Source: Papaver somniferum
Taxonomy: Eukaryota; Streptophyta; Magnoliopsida; Ranunculales; Papaveraceae
NCBI RefSeq assembly: GCF_003573695.1
Contig: NW_020621936.1
Span: 3,410,001-3,474,000 of the forward strand
Reading direction: 5' to 3'
DNA: 64,000 nucleotides
Below are positions 55,675-64,000 of the stretch, one piece after another. Within the stretch, counting starts at the first letter, position 1. Every line of letters starts with the position of its first letter. A program made the position numbers and the translations under genes. Below the pieces are notes generated by a model, which was not told the DNA's origin, made no database searches, and saw only the letters and a list, made by a program, of their open reading frames with translations.

Positions 55675-56252
55675 AGATACATATTTAAGCGGACTGAGAG
55701 AAGCTGACATACTGATACCCGTAGCTGTAAATTCAAGGAATGAAAATCACTTTTTTGTTATCTCTTTACAAGGGTAGAACCTTCAGTGCCTATTTTTATA
55801 GGTACGCTTTCTTTTTGAGAGGGGGAGGATTAGTAGACCTGGCACAAGTTTTGTTGGTTGCTGTCATATAATTTGGGACAACAGTTTTTGTAAAGGTTCT
55901 CATATGTTGTTTTTTGGATCTAATCACAAGGAATCCCGAAGGTATTTTATTACACTTCATATAACTAAAAACATTCATAATCAGTTACCATAAGATCAGA
56001 AGATACATGATCGACTATGTTCTTAAAAATTTTCGTGTTACACTTTTATTGAGCAAGGTTTCTCATACACTTATTCGTCCAAAATCCAATACATCTAAAC
56101 TTGCACAGAATCCAAAAAAGGTAGAACCTAACACTAGAAGTCCACCAGACTTGGAATCCAATGCAGCGTATGCTGATGTATGCTTCCAACTGCGTACCAA
56201 TTAGGGGTCGGATGACATGATCTGAAAAGTCATGAACATCTATGAATGCCAA
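55675..56252. other. Convergent 3' intergenic region
   Basis: The 3' UTRs of the NRG2-like gene and ACX2 face each other across 578 bp. The span is T-rich on both strands. Short ORFs here (55796-55978, 56007-56204) have no support. Confidence 0.5.
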
Positions 56253-59200
56253 CTAAAATCCTACATATTGCGTATAGTGAGTGTAAGCTTCAGATTTCAT
56301 GCCAATGGGGGCTCGTGTCACATTATCTGGAAGGTCGAATGCATCAACAAGTTCCCTGGAAACACTCTTCACTTGGAAACTCAAGTAGTCTGTAAGCTTG
56401 TGAATTGCCTGAAGAGAGAGGGACACAGAGAGATCAGTACACAAACGTTTCCTATGTTTATGAATGAAATGAAGGGAATCTTTTCGCGTAAGAAAAAGTT
56501 TAGTTCAGCCTGGAATACCTTAGCTTTGTTCGGAGCCACATAATCTACGTTACGGTAGGTTCCAATGTCCTTCCAGATGCGTTCGAGGGCATACAGATCA
56601 CAAACCAGTTTCAGAGCAGCACGAGTATTTCCTTCAGGACAGCTGCAGCATAGCCCAGATCATATTGTAGTCACATCGTGTTCACCAAAAACAGCAAAAA
56701 AGACTAGCAAGAAGAAAATTAGAAAGTCACCTTTGCACAGCTTCAATGAACTTCGCTAGGATGACTGTCTCGATATGAGACTCGGCAAGTGTCAAAAGAT
56801 GATTCAGGCATCTATTCCAAGCACCGAAGCTTCCAAGAGTCTTTGAGTGCTTGCGAAGACGTAAAGCAACACTTTGAAGCAATCTTGATGTTCGGTACTG
56901 CAGACAGAAAGAACGGAGTTGACCCATATGCTATATGCTAGTACAGCTAAAGGACAAATGAACTCTTCCAAGGTACGAAACTACTCACCCTGAAGGCATC
57001 TAACTGGAAATTGGGGTCTCGTAAGTGGTCTTCACCTTCCCACCGAGCAGTTACTGGATTAGGTTGAGATAGATATGTACCCATTGAATCCCTTAAGTAG
57101 TTCCATGTGACTGCTAGTGTCCCACCTCGAAATTTCTCTTGGTATTGCTTCAAGAGATCACCAGCAACCTGCACAGGAACCAAAATATCACAATGAAACA
57201 GCATTAAAGCAGTGATGCTCGGCATTCTGAATCACCATACAATTTTTCATTTCCAAAATGATGGAGTATGTAAGTTTAACCTGCTGCAGAAGCACTGTGT
57301 TATCTCCTTCAAATGTCTGAAATATGTCATGGTCATTCCTCAAGCTACCAAATTGATTAACAGCTGCATATCCATGACCTCCACAAGCTTCACGGCAAAC
57401 GCTTAAGGACTTGGCCGTATAAGATGTCACATATGCTTTGAGACCTGCAGATAGAGCATGAACATCTGCCACTACTTGTTCGTCATGGGACTTCTTCATT
57501 TCAGAATATTTTTCGACCAAGTATAGCGTTGCAAAGTGAAATGCATATGTTGAAGCCAGCATCGGCATGAGCTTGTGCTGCTGAGACTGGTAATCTAAAA
57601 TACTAATCTCTGGTTGCTTAGGAGGGCCGAACTGCTGACGTAGTAGAGAATAACGGACAGCAATTGTTACAGCAATTTTGAGTACACCATTTGAAGAATA
57701 AGCAAGTCCTACTCTCCCTCCGACAAGTTCACCGAGCGTCGCGGCAAATCTCTTATTAATAGAAGGAAGACTACTAGTATATTTGCCATCACGTGAAACA
57801 TCTCCAAAACGGTTAAGAAGATTATCTCGAGGTATTCTGACAGAACGAAACCTTAATGCTCCATTATCAACTCCATTTAAGCCGACCTTGTGGCCACAAT
57901 CATGTATTTCAATTCCAGGAAGTGTTTCGTGAGTTTTCATGTCCCTAATGGGGACAATAAATGCATGGACACCCATATCAGAAGAACCTCTTGCATCATG
58001 GGTCGGCAATATTAGCCTCGCAAAAACTGATGCAAATTTCCCATGAACTGCAGCATTACCAATCCACCATTTGATGGCTCCATCATTTGGTGTGTCAATT
58101 ATAAATTCATCTGTGATGTGATCGAATGTAGCAGTAGTTTGGAGGCCTTGCACGTTTGAACCTTTTGAAAAAAGAGAGTTGGAAAAATAAAATTACGTTC
58201 TGCTTAAATATGAGGAATAATGGATTAGAAGTGAAGAATAATGAGATAGTAATGCACCCTTATAATATGAGGTAAAGGAAAAAACAAGAGTTCTGATTAC
58301 TAGAAAAACTCTAGAGCTTTGAACCAAAAAAATCGAATTTGATTACGAAGTGAAGTTGACAAAATACTACAATTCATGGAAATACACAAAATAGAACAAC
58401 ATGCATTGACATAAGGTGCTAAAGAAGCTCACCGTGATGGAGTTCTGTCATAGCAAAACAACCCACGTAATCCATATTGTCTATCCCCTCGTAGTACTTA
58501 TCTTTATGCTTTTTAGTTCCTAAGTTAATCACAGAACCTCCCCAGAGACTGCATGAGAATTAGTTCAAAGTTAGCAAGCACTTGGTAAAGAAAGAATTAA
58601 TGCAGCAGATTATATCAATGTCAGTACGATGGTGAACCAGCACAAAGTGAAAAAACAACACAGAGCTTCAAATTTTACTGCATTCAAAATTCAGTGAGCA
58701 ATGTTTTACGTACTGGGAACATCTAAGCGTTTCCAAACGATCTAATTCACACTTACTAATGAAAATCCTAACCATAAACGATTGTTATTTAGATTACAAG
58801 TTTAAATACAGCAAACATAGAAGACCATACAAAACCGATGACTGAAATACTTAACACAAGGTAAAAGCATTGTTTAGTAGACACTACCCTAAAGATCCAC
58901 CTGATAATATTTCAAGAGATATACTATACTGAAATCAAACATAATCAAGAGATTCAAGAAACGAATTACATGGCTTCAGGATGCTAATTACAAACAAACA
59001 CATATCATGATTTTGAGTAGACCAAACTGAATTTCTTCCCAAGCACCGTAATAGGAATTAGGTTAAACAAATCCAAAACCAAATAAGTTTCCTCCGGTAT
59101 CCCGCACCTCATATCATAATCTTATTATCTACCAAGGCATTTTCAACCACAAACAATAAGAATCATTGGAACACGCTCAAACAAAAACATGCCTAAGTTT

Positions 59201-59830
59201 AGCTCATTTGGCACCAAACCCGAATTATACTGCTTACTGACTCCAAGCTCAAACTTAAACAAGAGATCATTTACTAAAGTCTAAAATCAGATTCTTACAA
59301 AAACCCACATCAAATATCTTCAATTTTCGCTATCTAATAATACAAAAATTAATAAGAGAGAGAGAGAGAGATTGAAATTACCTGAATTGGACACCCATTT
59401 TGATACCAAGAGACATGTCAACACTACCAATAGCTTCAGCAATAGCAAAATACTTAGCAGGATCTTCAGAAACATATCTAAATGGTTTAATACCAGCTTC
59501 TTTAACAAGAGCTAAAAGTTGTCTCATACAAAGTTCTCTATGTTCAATTTTTGAGATCTCAATTGGGGTTTGTAAATCAGGTCTTGAATTGAAAAAATCA
59601 AAAACCCTTTCTTGAATTTCTCTATTTTTACCTCTCATATAATCAGATAACATTGATGTGTTCACATCAAGAAGCTTGGTTTTCGCACATGTTAACATCT
59701 CTAACTGGTTTTCATTTACAGAAGAATATGGTGATGGTGTTAGATGTAATGATAACCGTCGGATTCTCCTACTAACCTGATCATTTTCATCCTCAGTCGT
59801 CGGGTCAAACTTGTTGATGAAATCCTCCAT
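56253..59830 (-). CDS. ACX2: Acyl-coenzyme A oxidase 2, peroxisomal (long chain)
   Basis: Seven coding exons, read on the minus strand: 59830-59382, 58548-58433, 58161-57281, 57168-56989, 56897-56731, 56642-56519, 56408-56253. All have GT-AG borders with consistent phases and give 690 aa, close to Arabidopsis ACX2 (692). It catalyses the first, H2O2-forming step of peroxisomal beta-oxidation on long-chain acyl-CoA, using FAD. The N-terminus has a PTS2 signal, R22-I-x5-H29-L30 (RIRRLSLHL), and no C-terminal SKL. Landmarks: '[15 protein letters not shown]', '[20 protein letters not shown]', '[13 protein letters not shown]', '[12 protein letters not shown]', and '[12 protein letters not shown]' holding the catalytic base (E473). 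The C-terminus is '..QYVGF'. Intact, convergent with the NRG2-like gene. Confidence 0.95.
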
Positions 59831-60000
59831 TATTTCAGATTTCCGGAGAGAAATTTGATTGCACGGAAGAAGAAGATGATGAAATTGATTTGGTAATGGC
59901 GGTTTCTTCCTTCTCGTGGAATTTTATATGGCGCGAGAGATGACGTGTCGTTTTGTAGAAAACACGTGTATACTGTTTATTGGTGGATTTGAGTATGGAC
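59831..60000 (-). promoter_or_regulatory. ACX2: ACX2 promoter and 5' UTR
   Basis: A TATA-like CATATAAAAT lies on the minus strand at about 59921-59930, some 95 bp before the start codon. A G-box CACGTG is at 59963-59968 and another ACGT core (TGACGTGTC) at 59941. G-boxes are common in stress- and germination-responsive plant promoters; the regulatory effect here is inferred. Confidence 0.5.
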
Positions 60001-61257
60001 AGTTAATGTGGCACGTCTTTCAAAGTCATCGATTTGCTTGGGGAAAAGATTTTTGGATAATTTGTTTAATCAAATGAAGAAGGAAGAAGAGAGTAATAAA
60101 ACAAAAGTGGGGACAACGTTTTGATATAGTTTTGGATTGGCTCTTTCTACTGTAGTCTTCCTGCTGGTAGCCTGGTACCGCCACTCAAAATTGAATAGAA
60201 CGAGCAATTGCATAATTCAGAAATTATCGGGGATATTTTATTATTCATGTCCCATAATTTTTCACTACCGGTAATCTAAATAAGCATGGTTTTCAGTGCT
60301 GTTATGAAAATAATTTTCAATATAACCTGATTGTTTGTTCTTTATATACTCCCCGTCCATGTTATATTGATGTAGTTTTAGTTTTTGGCTTTCCATTTGT
60401 ATATGCATAGTTCTAAGAGAAACTGTATCGAATGGTCATGATATTAAAGTTGGTTCTAATGGACGAGCAAAAAGTAAGGTTGGTTCAAGTGGACATAAAA
60501 AATGGGAAATAGGTTAAGGTCCAACCCATGGATAACCCATAATATGAGGCCCTGGTTAAAAGAGTTTTAAACCAGGCCCCGAATTAAAAATAAAATTTAA
60601 TAGAAGCCGAAATGACCAGATTGACCTTCAGTATTTATATGACTATACCTACCTTTTTCTTCACAAACACCACGTTCGACTGTTTTGGAGAGAGAGAGAG
60701 AATTGCAGAGAGAAAAAAATTCAAATCGAAAACCGAAAACTTCTGGATCCAAAAATCCTAGAAAAAATACAATAGATTATCGATCTGTTTGTCGAGGAAA
60801 GAAGAAGAAGAAGCCGAAGAAAGAAGAAGAAGAAGAGAGGTTTGCATCTGTTTTCGATCTTCTCCTTTCCTCTCTGGTTTTAGGTTTCGATTTTACATGA
60901 TTGTGTTTTGATTTTGTAATTGTTTTTGAAATGAATCGGTTATGTAGTTGTTTTCCGTGTGACTGGACGGAGCACTGCCGGTGCAGATCTCGTTCTGTAG
61001 ATATCGGTGTTTAAGCACATAACTAATTTGTTCAACTTTCTTCATCACTACGATGTAAGTATTTCTCCATCTTCTATGTTCATTTGTATTTCAGCGATTT
61101 CATTTCTATTTTTTTTTCCTTACAACTAATTTTATTTCATAGATGTTACTGTTTCAAAACCCTATAAACTCTAAGTTGAATTAAAATCAACTAACTTGAT
61201 TTTATTACTACACCAACTGCAGATTAAGGATCAATTTTGTTTTTTTTTTGAACTAAA
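60001..61257. other. Intergenic region; leader of the following degenerate gene
   Basis: 60001-60630 holds no gene. 'GGCCCTGGTTAAAAGAGTTTTAAACCAGG' (near 60553) is a ~10-bp-arm dyad. 'TACTCCCCGTCCATG' near 60348 resembles a Stowaway MITE end, but no partner end was found. A TATA-like 'GTATTTATATG' near 60631 and a GA-rich leader (60689-60720) precede the ORF at 61258. The open frame 60685-60900 is low-complexity leader, not a protein. Confidence 0.4.
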
Positions 61258-62410
61258 ATGGTGAGAGGAAAAAAGAATCCCCCTGAAGAAGATCCTGCCA
61301 TAACAGGTATTAAGATGTGAAAACTATACAACAAATTGATTGTGATTGTCTCATGTTTATTTCTCATGTAATACTTGTGAATATGTAAGTATACAAACAA
61401 GGACTTGTGTAACTATAAGTTACACAATCAAAATCTCACCACTGACTGTGTTGTGGTTTGTATATTGATTGTGTAACTTATAGTTACACATACAAAACGA
61501 GCATGTGTAACTATAAGTTGCACATTAAGATCTCACCATTGACCTGAATTCTTGATTGTGAAACCACTAATCTGGATTACTGGTAGATAAACACAATCAT
61601 ATGAACAAACTAAACATCTAGCAACAATAATACAATATTTATGATATCAAGTTATGGTGGTTAATTTTGCTTGTATAACTATACAAATAGAGCCTGTGTA
61701 ACTATAAGTTACACATTCAAATCCACTGACTTGTATTGTGATTTGTATCTAGCCTTAGGTAGTGTTTAACTTATGTCACTTATAGTTACACATCAGAAAA
61801 TGAGGTTTGTAAATTGAAGTTACAACTTCATATGCATGTGTAACTTAAAGTTACACCACACATTATATAGCATGATTCAATTTATGTTCTTGGAAAAAGA
61901 TAAGCATGATTATACTTGGAAAGATACACATACTGATTCATGCTATTTTTTGTGTGACGTGTACATGATAGTTAAGACATTCGTTCAACGCGATTAAGGA
62001 TTTGGTCAAGGGGATAAAACCAGTAGGCCTATCTAATAGATATGTAAAATATCTTAGGGATGCAGCTTATGGAGAGCTTGTAATGATGTATTATGAGGAA
62101 TACGATGCGAAAGTGAAACAAATAACTACTAACAAGCACGGGGTTGCAAAGCTTCTAAACTGCTTTGACATAGATGGTGACATGCCGTATTCGTTCAAGT
62201 TTGGTGATAAGTATATAGAGTCTACACCGGAAAATTTTGCAGGTATACTTGCGATGAAGAGGACTGGAAGTAGAAAGGGTCAAAAGTTGCTAAGATAGTT
62301 TAAGATAGGTGATTTGGAAGATAACGTTTTGTACAACAAGTACTTTAGTGATATTAAACAAACAACACATACAACGTCGGTGACCAAGAGGAACATCATA
62401 AGCAATTTTG
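61258..62410 (+). pseudogene. Degenerate PMD/DUF1985-like gene of a probable transposon
   Basis: A short first exon is likely at 61258-61305 (MVRGKKNPPEEDPAIT, donor ACAG|GTATT). After an intron packed with palindromic motifs, the coding part 62000-62410 shows 'LSNRYVKYLRDAAYGELVMM' and 'LLNCFDIDGDMPYSFKFGDK' then 'ESTPENFAGILAMKR'. This resembles the start of the PMD/DUF1985-type fold found in plant transposons ('..FxFGxxxFxITPEDVxxILGL'). A stop at 62296 is followed by further readable sequence ('FKIGDLEDNVLYNKYFSDIK'), so the gene is broken; it is also cut at about 62410 by LINE sequence. The family call is tentative. Confidence 0.4.
61404..61858. repeat. Intronic palindromic motif GTGTAACTATAAGTTACAC, six copies
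   Basis: Near-perfect or variant palindromes are centred at about 61415, 61479, 61513, 61705, 61783 (half changed) and 61847. The core is GTGTAACTTATAGTTACAC or its complement. All lie in the presumed intron; the flanking coding parts lack the motif. Confidence 0.85.
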
Positions 62411-62510
62411 AATGCAGTTGTTGAAATCAAGAATTGCTGAAGTTAATGGGTTTCTTCCTCCTTTTTTTTTCTTCCATTGATAACACTGCATTGAAGTCCC
62501 CAATTATCAT

Positions 62511-62897
62511 CTATGGCTTGTTTAATGATGAAATAACCATTAGCTCCTCCCATAAGCTTCTTCTATTTATTGTTAAAGTATCTGCATGAATACCAGTAAC
62601 TAGCTGCCCTCCAATATCCACTGTTATTGCATGTTTCGTACTAGATACCACCACTGGTTCTTTGATTGATGCACTCCATAAAAGCCAAATGTTTCCTTTA
62701 TTAGTTTCTGAAGAATTGTGAATTACCTTTTTATTCACACCTGAAAGTCTAAGCTTTGTACATGAATCTTCTTTGACTCTTATTTTTGGTTCTGCAATCC
62801 ATATTAATGTGGGACAGAAATTGTTAACTAAACTTTTCAATTTATCTTTGGCTTGAGTTCTTCTCAAGCCTCTGATATTCCAGTACAAAATTCTCAT
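62511..62897 (-). pseudogene. LINE ORF2 N-terminus, endonuclease domain
   Basis: 'MRILYWNIRGLRRTQAKDKL' is the start of the EEP-type (APE-like) endonuclease that nicks target DNA for target-primed reverse transcription. 'CPTLIWIAEPKI' contains the metal-binding Glu, and after the stop 'IIGDFNAVL' contains the GDFN motif. A TAG replaces the expected Trp codon before 'MIIGDFN'. Truncated before the catalytic SDH motif. Confidence 0.8.
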
Positions 62898-64000
62898 TTT
62901 GAAGAGTGTTGAGGAGAAAGAGGACCCCTCACTCCTGAAAATTTTGAGCTATTTGTAGAACTGCCGATCTTCTGAGCTGCCTGAGTTCTAGTTGTCACAT
63001 TCCTCACTGACTTAGTAATCTTTGCTTTGTTTTTAGAGCTTTCTTTCATAACTTCCACTTTGGAGCCTTGAGCAGTAGATGTATCGTTATTTGAAGATTC
63101 ATTAACTGGCTGCTTAATATCTACTGCATTGTTGATAGAAGGGGTATTAGAACTCACTTCTAGAATTTGTTGTACTTGTAGTATTGAATCTTGAGCTTCC
63201 AATAATTCCTGCAGTTCTTCAGATTTGTCTTGAAGTACTTGAAATCTACCTGAAGTAGAAGCTTCCCCACATTGAATTGTAGGATGAATTATAATCTCAG
63301 TAGATACTTCCTCTCTAAAAACTTCCTCCACCTGGCATACAGATTTAGGTGTTTCATTACCTGTCTCAGAGGATGGAAAGCATATATCAAAACCCACTTT
63401 TAGAGGAATTTGAACTTCCTTTACTTTATGTTTCCATATTTTTTTAGGTTGTACCTGCTTAGCTGGTTCTTGAAGTTGTGATTGTCTCTTAATTCTGTAT
63501 TCAGCAACCAAGTGGCCAATCACTTGACAATGATTAAAAAACTTTGGTAGTTTAGGAATTTGGACTGATTGATCAAACTTCCCATATTCAGATTCAACAC
63601 TAATTTTACTAGGAATTGATTTTGACATATCCACTTCTACTAAAACACTTACATAATATCCATTTTCTCTCTTCAATGTAGTATCATCCACCTTGATTGC
63701 TCTCCCCACCTTGTTACCCATTTGAAGGATAATATTCTCCTTCCAGTACTCAATACTTAAACCAGGAAACATAACCCATACAAAAGCTGAAGTAGTTTTT
63801 TGATTTTCTGGATTAAAATTTGGTTCTCAGGCTCTTAATTTCAGAGTTTGGGATTCAACCACCCAAAATCCTCTCCATATGAAACTTCTATCTTCTTCAT
63901 TATCTAATTTGATGACAAAGAAACCTTTACCTAATGGGATTAATTGGATTTTACCTTTGATAATCCATTGTTTTCTCGAATAAGCTTCAATTGTTTCCAT
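62894..64000 (-). pseudogene. LINE ORF1, DUF4283 and zinc-knuckle protein
   Basis: RNA-binding Gag-like protein of plant L1 elements. Upstream of 63772 the frame reads 'METIEAYSRKQWIIKGK..PLGKGFFVIKLDNEEDR', which is DUF4283, then hits one TGA at about 63827 where the family has Trp. It goes on with 'FVWVMFPGLSIEYWKENI' and 'YYVSVLVEVDMSKSIPSKI'. The zinc knuckle 'HCQVIGHLVAEYRIKR' has lost the first and last Cys (normally C..C....H....C). The C-terminal half is Ser/Gln/Glu-rich and disordered. It overlaps the ORF2 start by 4 bases. Confidence 0.75.

Larger units (their letters stand above)
62411..64000 (-). mobile_element. 5' part of an L1-type LINE (ORF1 and start of ORF2)
   Basis: On the minus strand, ORF1 enters from beyond the window end and ORF2 starts at 62897 with the endonuclease. 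The ORF2 frame stops at 62511; coding similarity continues a little as 'MIIGDFNAVLSMEEKK' to about 62450 and then ends against the PMD-like sequence. The rest of ORF2 is missing, so this copy is 3'-truncated by rearrangement rather than 5'-truncated as usual. Confidence 0.8.

Noticed and set aside
60685..60900. 71-residue basic frame
   Set aside because: GA-rich leader-like sequence with Lys/Glu low complexity. No homology; probably 5' UTR of the locus at 61258.

Overview
The window is plant nuclear DNA. It has intron-bearing genes of plant-only families (a DUF630/DUF632 gene and a peroxisomal acyl-CoA oxidase with a PTS2 signal) embedded in nested LTR retrotransposons of plant lineages (Ty1/copia SIRE-like, Ty3/gypsy Athila), L1-type LINEs carrying an RNase H domain, SINEs and TIR elements. 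A eudicot is most likely. The style of the transposable elements suggests a large-genome basal eudicot such as the poppy group, but that is inference only.

Layout. 1-3.1 kb: degenerate ~215-bp tandem repeats and an LTR-like stretch. 3.1-17.2 kb (+): remains of SIRE-like copia elements arranged as 3' internal region - polypurine tract - LTR - second, 5'-truncated LTR - primer binding site - gag - 3' region, with no pol gene. The second LTR holds a 3.4-kb insertion that looks like a solo LTR (5-bp target duplication), which itself holds a hAT-type MITE (8-bp duplication). 17.6-20.96 kb: two LTR pieces of a second SIRE-like family meet in inverted orientation, both with a 34-bp minisatellite. 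20,962-32,916: an Athila-type element with ~99% identical LTRs but frameshifted gag and integrase; its right LTR runs on into a second copy of its own leader. 33.1-36.2 kb: LINE (-). 36.2-38.2 kb: repeats, an LTR fragment and an unidentified coding relic. 38.7-40.4 kb: SINE-like units and a MITE with a minisatellite.

40,410-46,783 is the most unusual object. It is a 6.4-kb element with ~43-bp terminal inverted repeats and a perfect 8-bp target duplication. It carries a plant mobile domain (PMD) gene with several frameshifts and a second small ORF. Its introns and 3' region are packed with a short motif (ATTCGG/CCGAAT/CCGATT) in three separate tandem arrays. A second, broken locus at 61.3-62.4 kb has the same design: an exon distantly PMD/DUF1985-like, next to an intron filled with a different palindromic motif (GTGTAACTATAAGTTACAC).

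47.2-49.8 kb: degenerate LINE (+) between inverted repeats. 52.0-59.9 kb is the only intact gene island: an NRG2-like DUF630/DUF632 gene (+, 5 coding exons, 686 aa) and ACX2 (-, 7 coding exons, 690 aa) in convergent orientation. From 62.4 kb to the end lies the 5' part of another LINE (-). Only these two host genes look functional; the rest is transposable element DNA or unassigned spacer.
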